From NCBI GenBank assembly GCA_945905295.1, contig CAMDPX010000051.1, positions 1 through 36,639 of the forward strand: DNA of 36,639 nt. The letters are read 5' to 3'. Positions within the stretch are counted from its first letter, which is position 1, and each line of letters begins with the position of its first letter. Position numbers and translations under genes: made by a program. The notes beneath the pieces were generated by a model, which saw nothing but the letters and a program-made list of their open reading frames with translations, made no database searches and had not been told where the DNA came from. This DNA is from Planctomyces sp. SH-PL62. GTDB lineage: Bacteria > Planctomycetota > Planctomycetia > Planctomycetales > Planctomycetaceae. Shown piece after piece: positions 16,075 to 23,104 of the stretch.

Positions 16075-17466
16075 TCACGGCATCTTCTCCACAGGGACAT
16101 ACAGCTTTCCAAACTTCGGCGACCAGGCGATCGCTTCGACCGTCGGATTGTTGACCGTCATCTGCACGGCCGACGGTTTGAATTTCCCTTCGGCGTCCAA
16201 GTCGATCAGACAGATGCGCCCATTCGCTCCGATCGCCAACTGATTCGTTTTTTCGAAGACCAATGGAGTGCTGTAATAGACGAAGTTGTCGTTGGTCATC
16301 GTTTGCGGGGCCAGCGTGAGTTGCCCATCGGCGTGCTCCATTCGATTGATGCGGCCGTCGTAAACTAGCGTGGCGATATAGATCGACGGAACGGTCGGAT
16401 GCACGGCGACTCGGTAACGGTACGCCACATACGGCTGAATGTAGAAATAACAGTAGCGACCCAATCGGTCGGAGAGCACCCAACTGACCGGACCTGAATG
16501 GCCCGCCAGAAAAATGGCATCGTCATTGAAGGGAGCGTAGCTATACGGAGCCGGCACACTGGCGAACGAGTAGGTCGTCGCTTCCATGTACTTTCGCAGA
16601 ACGAGCGGCTGCCCGGCTGCTTTCGATTGCTCGATGGCTGCGAGCTTCGCGATCCGAGCCGCATTGGCCGCGGCAGGATCAAGCGGAGGAGGCGGTGCGA
16701 TGGGCTTCACATCTTCCGGCGGCGAATTCGGCGGAGCAAAAGCCGGCAACCCATCCGGATCGAGCAACAACCAGCCAATCGTCGTGACCAGTTTCTTTGT
16801 GCGATCCAGTTGCTGCATGTTAGGTACATACAACCTCGTCACCGCCGGGTTCAGCGAGAATCCACCGGCCAGCGCTCCGCAACTGAAGTCCGTTCCGCGC
16901 GCCCCTGCGAAGATGAGTTTCGGTTGCGGCTCGTCGAGACCGTAGATCAAGAGATGATCGAACTCGGCGGAGACCGCCGGATCGGTCGGCTTGTCATCGG
17001 GCAACGGTTCAACATCCTGCCAGACATAAAGCAGCGGCAGCCGAGGATGACACAGCAGACCAAGCACATGGTTTGGCCGCGCACTGAGTGCAGCCGGTTT
17101 GGGCAACGTGATCATCACCGGATCGCCGGGAACGATTTGTCCTTGAGCATCCAATCGGAAGAGCGACACCTGCGCCGGCGATTTCGGACGATGCCCAACC
17201 GCAAGCACGCCGGCAACATCATTGACCGCAACATGCCTCGCCGCCGGAGCGACCACGGTGGTCACAAACGGCAACGGAGTTTCCGGCACCGTGCGGAGAC
17301 GAATTTCTCGCTGCGCGAATGCGGGATTGGCCGCAAAGAACACACAAAACAACGCCGCACAAGTAACCCGAAGCGTAAGCGAGGGCGAGCGCTCCACAGG
17401 ACTCGGAATCCATGCCGCATGAAGCGTACGCCCTCGCTTACGCTTCGGGTTATTTTGATACCTCAT
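16075..17466 (-). CDS. Secreted beta-propeller-like protein
   Basis: The 463-aa product has a signal peptide core TCAALFCVFFAANPAFA at about residues 35-51. The mature part repeats blade-like segments such as VAVNDVAGVLAVG, LLCHPRLPLLYVW, FSLNPAVTRLYVPN, VAVHPTVPSIYIATL and IAWSPKFGKLYVPV, spaced as in a beta-propeller. The ATG at 17466 overlaps the stop of the DUF4175-type gene (ATGA). A palindrome (17364-17452) is translated at residues 6-34 as basic NPKRKRGR...SPSLTLRV, giving an unusually long n-region. Function is unknown; a secreted binding role linked to module A is plausible. Confidence 0.8.
   Translation of the reverse strand: MRYQNNPKRKRGRTLHAAWIPSPVERSPSLTLRVTCAALFCVFFAANPAFAQREIRLRTVPETPLPFVTTVVAPAARHVAVNDVAGVLAVGHRPKSPAQVSLFRLDAQGQIVPGDPVMITLPKPAALSARPNHVLGLLCHPRLPLLYVWQDVEPLPDDKPTDPAVSAEFDHLLIYGLDEPQPKLIFAGARGTDFSCGALAGGFSLNPAVTRLYVPNMQQLDRTKKLVTTIGWLLLDPDGLPAFAPPNSPPEDVKPIAPPPPLDPAAANAARIAKLAAIEQSKAAGQPLVLRKYMEATTYSFASVPAPYSYAPFNDDAIFLAGHSGPVSWVLSDRLGRYCYFYIQPYVAYRYRVAVHPTVPSIYIATLVYDGRINRMEHADGQLTLAPQTMTNDNFVYYSTPLVFEKTNQLAIGANGRICLIDLDAEGKFKPSAVQMTVNNPTVEAIAWSPKFGKLYVPVEKMP
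17364..17452. repeat. Inverted repeat doublet, family VI, in a signal-peptide n-region
   Basis: Perfect 23-bp arms (17364-17386 and 17430-17452) flank a 43-nt spacer; the arm begins TAACCCGAAGCGTAAGCGAG. It is translated as the basic leader of the propeller-like protein. From memory, phrases like NPKRKRG and SLTLRV recur in many planctomycete predicted proteins, which would fit a mobile DNA repeat. Confidence 0.92.
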
Positions 17467-20400
17467 GGCATTCGATCCGGTGCGGCCAAGCGTTGATAGT
17501 AGGTCTTCACGGCCTCCTCATATCCCGGCGGAACGGATCGGGCGGGGTCATCCAAGACGTTGCCTCGAACTCGCTGTTCGCGAGGCAGACTCGCCTGGAA
17601 TCCTGAGTGCGCTTGATGAAAGACCTGCAACACTCCGCGAACTCGTTCGAGCGTCTGCTGCTGCAAACGAAAAATCTCCGACGAGGGCCGATCGTTGAGG
17701 CTGTGCAGGTTCGCCTGCATCTGATCAATCAATTGGTCGAGGTGTTCTGTCGGCAGATAAAGATTCTTGAGGTCTTTGCGGATCGTCTTCAGCCGCTCGA
17801 TGATCTGTTCCTGCTTGTCGTTCATGTCGCGCATCATTTCGGCGACGTTGGCATCGAGCTTCCCGCCTTGGCGTTCAACGATGGAATTCTTCGCCTGCGG
17901 CTTGTCCATCCGATTGATCATGTCGTCGGTCCATTCGCCGACGTCGCTGAGGCTGAACTTGGCGTCATCTGACTCAACCTTCCGTCCGCCGATGCCGGTT
18001 GATGTGTCGTTCTGCGGATCGTCGCTCTTCGTTTCTTTGACCGTGTCTTTCTGGTCGGGAACTCGATCCTGTCCTTCTTGAACTTTGTCTCGTCCACGGC
18101 GATTGATTGATTCATTGCCGACCGCCACACCATGCGCCCGCGCTCCTTGCCGACCGACGCGCGATGCTCCGCCGACGTTCGTCGTCGGAGGTTTTTGATT
18201 GCCGGTGGCGGCAGAGGCGGCCGTCGAGTTCAGATCGCCCCCTTGTTTGCCGACGTCCCCCTTCTCGTTGATGTTGAAGGCCGCGTTGAGATTGTAGGTC
18301 TCGTAGTTTTCCTTCATCGCGTCTTCTTCTTCGAGCAGATCGCCGACGAGGTCTTCAAACTTCTCCTGAATGTGCGGTTTGACTTTGTTCCCTTTGCGAT
18401 CGGACTGATTGGGGAAGCTCGGCTCGCCGCCGGGAGTCTTCGCCAGGCTGAGATTCTTGAACTCCTGCCGCATGCCCGTGTCCGCTCGCTGCAATCCCGG
18501 CACGGCGCTGTTGGGAAACAGGTAGTCGTTCGGTTTGGATTCGTCGTCCCCGTCCCCCTTCTTCTTTTTCTGCTGAGCGACTTCGGCCTGATGAATGATC
18601 TCTTCGAGCTTCAGTCCGTCGGGTTCGTCGAGCAGATCTTCGGAGTTACCTTCCTTCAGCTTGCCGAGTTCGGCCTGACGATCGAGCTTGCTCTCATCGC
18701 GTTGATCTTTATCCGCCAGCAGACGACGAGCGGCTTCCGCGAGAGCCTCGCGCAGCTTCGCGTAGATTTCATCGAGTGCGGCCGCCGCTTGAGCTTGCTG
18801 CTGAGCGGCAGCCTCCCAGTTCTTCGCGTCGATTGCCGCTGCGGCGGACGACTGCATTCCGCGCAGCTTCTCTCCGCTCAACGCTTCGGATGTTTCTGCA
18901 AAGACATCGCTCAATGGCGACTCGGATTCCGCGGCTCGTTCGGCCAGACCAGAAAATGCGGTGGCGGCCAAGTCGCACAACTCGGTGAGCTTCGATTGCC
19001 GCCGAGCCGCCGTGACGATTCTGTTCTTGGCGAGCGGGGCGGCGTCAGCCCCCCGGTGGTCTCGACTGTCTACCGGGGGGCTGACGCCGCCCCGCTCGCC
19101 TGCATCACTTGTGTTGGCCCAACGCGCGGATTGATCTCGCAGAATCGCTTGCCGGTCGGCGAGCATTCGCAGGAACGGCGTCATGTGGGCCAATTCCCAT
19201 TCCTTGCGGAAGTGAATGTAGTGCTCGTGAATCTCGCGCAGACTTTGCAGCGTCCGAGCCATCGTGGCTCGCGCATCAGCAAACGAAGTCCGACGACCGG
19301 CCGCGTCATCTCGCGTCGCCACGCTGTCCAACACTCGGATCGCACGGATCATTTCCGAATCCGCCAGCATTCCCACCGACAGCCGCAAGCTGCCTGCCGG
19401 AGGTGCCATCTCGCGAGCAATCCGTCCCGCTGTCTGACGCAATTGATCCTGCGCCTTGGAATGCTCCGCCGCTTCCGTGATCAGCCCCTTCACTCGCTCC
19501 GGATTGTTTCCATCCGCGGCGGGATCAGCATCGAGCTTGCGAATCAGCGCATCGAACGCCGCATGTAGTTTCTGCTCGACCGCGATCACACCCGCGATCT
19601 CGGCTTCCGATTTCAAAATCTGCTCGTACAACAACTGCAACTGCGAACCATCGCCCGTCACAAGCAACAGATGCGTGGTTCCCGTCGTCCACACCTCAGC
19701 CCGATCCGGTCGCGCATCCGATGCGCGAGCCGCCAACTCAATTCGCTCCCCTTCGGAAACGCCAAACGCCGTCGGCGTGATCTCCACCGTATTCGTTGTC
19801 TGCCGAGCGTTGTTCGATGACCAAGTTTGCAACTCAACCCAACCATCATCCTCTTTGGGATCGGCAGCGGCCTTCGACTTCACCTTGCGAAAGAACAGTC
19901 CGGTACGCGACAGCCCGATGTCATCCAGCGCATCGACCTGCAACGCAATCGCCGAGTCGATCGACAACTCACCGTTCGTCGGCAATCCCGTCAACGTCGG
20001 GCGCGGGAGTTCATCGGCAACGGTTCGAATGTTGAACCAAGCACTGAGATGCGGAGGCCGATTGGCCCGATCCGTTTCCAGCGCGTACTCAGCAACGTTC
20101 GCAATCGTCAGTTCGCCAGAGAACTCGGTCGCACTGAGCTTCTTCAATTTGACCGCCTGCGAATCGGCCGCACTTTCTTCAATCAGCCGCGGGGCGCTAG
20201 CGCCCGGTTCGGACGTGCGATCCGCGCCTGAACCGGACGCTAGCGCGTTCCGGCTGATCCCTCGCAGCCGCAATCGGACTCCTTCCACCGGTTGATCGAA
20301 CACGAATTTCAGTTGTGCTTGGGTTCCTTCGAGCGCCTCCAGATCGCCGCTGGATTGCACCGACTTGTCGGGCAATCGCGCGTACTCCGGAAAGCGATAA

Positions 20401-21251
20401 TTCACCTCGACCCATTGCAGCCGCGCCGGCGTTGGTACCTCGATCCGGTAATATGGACTCGTGAAGTCGCCGCCATGCACAGCGTAGGACAGACTCCGTT
20501 GAACATTGCGGAGCGTGTAAGTCACCGTCTCGCTTTGGACCGAAACCAACTGCGTGCTCCGACGATTCTGTTCGTCGAGCAGAATCGAGATTGCGCTGGG
20601 CCGCTCACCGAGAATCCGCACACGGATTTCAACATCGCCGGACGCTTCGATATTTCCCGGCTCAACCTCCAGCCGTGTCCGATAGACCGGATAGACCGAA
20701 GCGAACGGCAGCAGAATCCGCTTGGCAGAACTGGCAAACCGCTGCGGCTGCCACATCCAACCGATCGCCGCGATGGCGGTGAATGTTCCCGCCAAGGCCA
20801 ACCACATCGCCGCCGGCTGAACCGCGACCGCCGCCGGCAACCGCAGTTGAGCAAGCTGGCGACAATTCTCCTGAACCAGGGCCGGTGCTAAGGCGTACTG
20901 CCCCTTAGCCGCCTCACGGCTTAACTGCAAGGTGTTGATTAGCCGGTTCTGAATCTGACCGGCGAACCGCCGCTCGATCGCCAAGGCGATTTCATCGACA
21001 GTCGCATGACGCTCGCGCCAGCGCCGCGCCAGACTTCGCCCAAACCAAAACAGGACGACCGCAAGACCGCTCGCAGTCGCCAAGCGCCCCCACATGGGGA
21101 GATGCACGAGGTTGTCCACCAGCACGGCGAGTAAGAAGTAGCCCCAGACGGCAGAGAGAGTCCCACCCAAAGCTTCCAACAGATTCCAGCGCTGCCAGCG
21201 CGTGCGTTGCGATTCCATCAAATGCCGCAGGCCATCAATGCGATCAATCAT
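17463..21251 (-). CDS. DUF4175-type large membrane protein with coiled-coil tail
   Basis: The 1262-aa product has two N-terminal membrane helices (about 28-50 and 56-72) and a third at about 147-166. Then come beta-sandwich domains (about 190-530, beginning SVYPVYRTRLEVEPG) and a very long helical, charged region. The tail is rich in Gln, Lys and Glu with repeats such as AAAQQQAQAAAALDEIYAKL, and ends in helices near 1130-1255. It matches the DUF4175 architecture and is a likely envelope scaffold of module A. Two palindromes (19029-19100, 20182-20258) are translated in frame in linkers. It is followed by the propeller gene with an ATGA overlap. Confidence 0.88.
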   Translation of the reverse strand: MIDRIDGLRHLMESQRTRWQRWNLLEALGGTLSAVWGYFLLAVLVDNLVHLPMWGRLATASGLAVVLFWFGRSLARRWRERHATVDEIALAIERRFAGQIQNRLINTLQLSREAAKGQYALAPALVQENCRQLAQLRLPAAVAVQPAAMWLALAGTFTAIAAIGWMWQPQRFASSAKRILLPFASVYPVYRTRLEVEPGNIEASGDVEIRVRILGERPSAISILLDEQNRRSTQLVSVQSETVTYTLRNVQRSLSYAVHGGDFTSPYYRIEVPTPARLQWVEVNYRFPEYARLPDKSVQSSGDLEALEGTQAQLKFVFDQPVEGVRLRLRGISRNALASGSGADRTSEPGASAPRLIEESAADSQAVKLKKLSATEFSGELTIANVAEYALETDRANRPPHLSAWFNIRTVADELPRPTLTGLPTNGELSIDSAIALQVDALDDIGLSRTGLFFRKVKSKAAADPKEDDGWVELQTWSSNNARQTTNTVEITPTAFGVSEGERIELAARASDARPDRAEVWTTGTTHLLLVTGDGSQLQLLYEQILKSEAEIAGVIAVEQKLHAAFDALIRKLDADPAADGNNPERVKGLITEAAEHSKAQDQLRQTAGRIAREMAPPAGSLRLSVGMLADSEMIRAIRVLDSVATRDDAAGRRTSFADARATMARTLQSLREIHEHYIHFRKEWELAHMTPFLRMLADRQAILRDQSARWANTSDAGERGGVSPPVDSRDHRGADAAPLAKNRIVTAARRQSKLTELCDLAATAFSGLAERAAESESPLSDVFAETSEALSGEKLRGMQSSAAAAIDAKNWEAAAQQQAQAAAALDEIYAKLREALAEAARRLLADKDQRDESKLDRQAELGKLKEGNSEDLLDEPDGLKLEEIIHQAEVAQQKKKKGDGDDESKPNDYLFPNSAVPGLQRADTGMRQEFKNLSLAKTPGGEPSFPNQSDRKGNKVKPHIQEKFEDLVGDLLEEEDAMKENYETYNLNAAFNINEKGDVGKQGGDLNSTAASAATGNQKPPTTNVGGASRVGRQGARAHGVAVGNESINRRGRDKVQEGQDRVPDQKDTVKETKSDDPQNDTSTGIGGRKVESDDAKFSLSDVGEWTDDMINRMDKPQAKNSIVERQGGKLDANVAEMMRDMNDKQEQIIERLKTIRKDLKNLYLPTEHLDQLIDQMQANLHSLNDRPSSEIFRLQQQTLERVRGVLQVFHQAHSGFQASLPREQRVRGNVLDDPARSVPPGYEEAVKTYYQRLAAPDRMP
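19029..19100. repeat. Inverted repeat doublet, family II, in frame in the DUF4175-type gene
   Basis: Perfect 29-bp arms (19029-19057 and 19072-19100) share their core with the element at 2744-2819. Here the minus-strand reading is GERGGVSPPVDSRDHRGA, a different frame from the ASGAASAP reading in the BatA-like gene. That frame change argues for movement of DNA, not descent of a protein motif. Confidence 0.93.
20182..20258. repeat. Inverted repeat doublet, family IV, in frame in the DUF4175-type gene
   Basis: Arms 20182-20210 and 20230-20258 match apart from a 4-base block and one base, and share the core GCGCTAGCG with 24556-24620. Read on the minus strand as ISRNALASGS through EPGASAPRLI, between beta-sandwich domains. 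Confidence 0.9.
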
Positions 21252-21389
21252 GTGACCTCAGCCAACACACAGGAAACTTTTCGTTGAATGCGGCGTCGCG
21301 TAATTTTCGCTCGGCCAGTATATGCCTCGCTGCAAAGCCTGTTCAATAACGTCGATGAAATCCGACACGGCTGGCCAATTTGTGAATTT

Positions 21390-21559
21390 GGGTGGCACGT
21401 CCTGACCATCGGGAAGGGCGTGGGAATGTTGATCAATTCGGAAAACCACGCCCTTCCCGATGGTCAGAGCGATCGGGTGGCACGCCCTAAGTCATCGAAG
21501 GGCGTGGAACCCGATCACCAATGACCACGCCCTTCCCGATGGTCAGGGACGTGCCACCC
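21390..21559. repeat. Composite inverted repeat, family III, in the 450-bp gap before the DUF4175-type gene
   Basis: Outer arms 21390-21423 and 21525-21559 pair along about 34 bp with one indel. Two further segments inside (21446-21467 and 21476-21506) repeat parts of the arms in inverted or direct order, so it looks like two or more overlapping copies. The motifs GGTGGCACG and AAGGGCGTGG are those of 4115-4189. The rest of the 21252-21703 gap shows no credible gene on the minus strand. Confidence 0.9.
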
Positions 21560-21703
21560 ACGCCAGCAAACTCAGCTCAATTCGAACTTCTCGCCAGCCG
21601 TGTGAAATCCGACGGCTAAGTGGCCTCACAGAGATCAGCGCGGATCTGACCAAAGCGAAGGTCGTGCGAGAGCTGCTGGCGTGAAAAGCGAAAAGGGAGA
21701 CCG

Positions 21704-21940
21704 ATGAGCCGACTGAACCGCCGTCATTGCTTGTCATCCATCGCGATGCTGACCGCTGTCTGCATCGGTTCCGGCCAAGCAATCCTGGCAGAGAGTGGCC
21801 AGCCGGAGGTGAAGGCCGGACCGCCGACATCAACTCCCACAGGCTTTGCGAGCCAACTCTCAGGATTGTTGGGGGCGATCATCGGACCGACAGATTCTGG
21901 CGGCGGTGGAGATGCGGATGAGGAAGACTCCGGCTCGTAG
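21704..21940 (+). CDS. Candidate small secreted protein (only plus-strand gene)
   Basis: The 78-aa ORF has an AGGGAG ribosome-site-like sequence shortly before its ATG. A signal-peptide-like start (basic RLNRR, then SSIAMLTAVCIGSGQAILA) is followed by a Gly/Asp/Glu-rich tail (GGGGDADEEDSGS). No family is recognised. Its last 81 bp overlap the 3' end of a minus-strand membrane gene tail to tail. The start features make it more than a chance ORF, but it is isolated from the strand bias of the window. Confidence 0.45.
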   Translation: MSRLNRRHCLSSIAMLTAVCIGSGQAILAESGQPEVKAGPPTSTPTGFASQLSGLLGAIIGPTDSGGGGDADEEDSGS

Positions 21941-22084
21941 CAAGCCGAGTGCGCCGAGCATGACGACTCCGGCTTCCACGACTTTGGGGCGTTCCAGATG
22001 CGACAGGTAGCCCAGTCCCATTTGAATCAGGACGAGAGCGAAGATCACCAAAGCCCAACCGGCGATTTCTCGAATCCAGAACAT
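21860..22084 (-). CDS. Small two-helix membrane protein
   Basis: The 74-aa product begins MFWIREIAGWALV. It has two likely membrane helices (about 8-28 and 37-57) separated by SHLERPKVVEAG, then RISTAARIC. Small proteins with this IREIAGW...EAG...AARIC pattern are familiar to me beside planctomycete DUF58/DUF4175 genes, though I cannot name the family. The ATG at 22084 is chosen because upstream extension would run into the palindrome 22111-22178. It lies between a multi-helix membrane gene and the DUF4175-type gene, so it is likely part of module A. Confidence 0.7.
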   Translation of the reverse strand: MFWIREIAGWALVIFALVLIQMGLGYLSHLERPKVVEAGVVMLGALGLLRAGVFLIRISTAARICRSDDRPQQS

Positions 22085-22110
22085 GGCATCAACTTTCTGC
22101 GGTCGTGGAC

Positions 22111-22178
22111 GTAGCCACGTTCGCCAGAACGTGGGAACAACTACCAACGATTCCCCACGTTCTGGCGAACGTGGCTAC
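22111..22178. repeat. REP-like inverted hairpin doublet, GTAG family VII, at a gene end
   Basis: Perfect arms at 22111-22135 and 22154-22178, with one more matching base pair on the outside, begin GTAGCCACGTTCGCC and end in CTAC. The TAG stop of the upstream membrane gene (22175-22177) is part of the GTAG foot of this element. Confidence 0.93.
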
Positions 22179-22975
22179 GGCTCATGAATAGTCTTGGCTA
22201 GCGCCGCGCGGCGATCGACTTTGACTCGGATTAGCCGGCGTCTGACGATCATGCGGAGGTCGGCGTACAGCAACAGCACCTGCGTCGTGCGGAGATACAT
22301 CGAGCATTGCCCGGCCGTCAAACGTCTCCAAGCCAGTTCCGAAGTGACGATGACGACCACAACCGTGATGATCAACAGAGGCGGGACGGGCTTCAAAAGC
22401 TTCTCTGCATGAGTGATCGACGGGTTCTGTTCGGCGATGCCCCCGACGATTCCAAAGATCGTCAGCAAGAGTTGTGACAGCAACACGCAAACCAACAGCA
22501 ACACCATCTGCCGAAAGAGTGACGATGCCTGATGGGAAGTCGGCAATGCCGAGGGACGATCCGGCGGGACGACAATGGTGGTCGGGGCTTTGTTCGGAGT
22601 GCCGGAGAATGTCTTGATGAGTTCGCTCAGGGTGCGGCCGATCAACCCTTTCAGGGATTGATTCCGGCTCAAGAAAATCAGCAATCCGAGCACGATGGCG
22701 ACGTACACGACCGAACCAAGTTCGTCTTCCATTCCCGGTCGGTTGGGTTCGCGAAAGAACAGAATCAACTGAAATGTGACCAGCAGCGGCGTCCCGTTCG
22801 TCTTGATGATCAACCACAGCAAGAGAACGACACACAGGCCAATGACTGCGGTCGGCAGATTGGCCTCTCTGAGCAGCAGCGCTCCGATCAACACGCCGGC
22901 GATCACCAGTTGCAGGATGCCGCGAAACGTCTGCGTCGCCGTGTGCCGGTCAGGGGTCAGGTCTTCAAATTTCAT
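22175..22975 (-). CDS. Multi-helix membrane protein of module A, unrecognised family
   Basis: The 266-aa product has four or more hydrophobic segments: about 22-38, 43-58, 88-103, 152-172 and 193-211. Between them is a hydrophilic loop (GTPNKAPTTIVVPPDRPSAL), and the C-terminus is basic (RMIVRRRLIRVKVDRR). No family was recognised. It lies between the DUF58 gene and the small membrane gene, a position often filled by membrane partners in MoxR clusters. The first seven codons are the arm of an inverted repeat (22953-23079), and its stop codon lies in another. Both ends of the reading frame may therefore be repeat-derived, and the native start is uncertain. Confidence 0.72.
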   Translation of the reverse strand: MKFEDLTPDRHTATQTFRGILQLVIAGVLIGALLLREANLPTAVIGLCVVLLLWLIIKTNGTPLLVTFQLILFFREPNRPGMEDELGSVVYVAIVLGLLIFLSRNQSLKGLIGRTLSELIKTFSGTPNKAPTTIVVPPDRPSALPTSHQASSLFRQMVLLLVCVLLSQLLLTIFGIVGGIAEQNPSITHAEKLLKPVPPLLIITVVVVIVTSELAWRRLTAGQCSMYLRTTQVLLLYADLRMIVRRRLIRVKVDRRAALAKTIHEP

Positions 22976-23079
22976 TTTTGGCCTCGCGAACGGGGCGCGA
23001 TGTGATTTGGAAGGACGATGCGGAAATTGAGTCAGGGGTGGTTTGGGTGGCCAAAAATGAAATTTGAAGACCTGACCCC
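22953..23079. repeat. Widely spaced perfect inverted repeat, family VIII, supplying a start codon
   Basis: Perfect 31-bp arms at 22953-22983 and 23049-23079 are separated by 65 nt. The arm contains GGTCAGGTCTTCAAATTTCA. Both arms carry an ATG-AAA-TTT-GAA sequence: on the minus strand at 22975 (used by the membrane gene) and on the plus strand in the right arm. It fills most of the gap before the DUF58 gene stop. Confidence 0.93.
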
Positions 23080-23104
23080 GGCTTTTTGAAAGCGTTGAGC
23101 GTCA

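Noticed and set aside
16031-16483. N-terminal extension of the small secreted protein to 16483
   Set aside because: The extension overlaps the propeller gene in another frame and crosses a palindrome. The signal peptide lies just after 16030.
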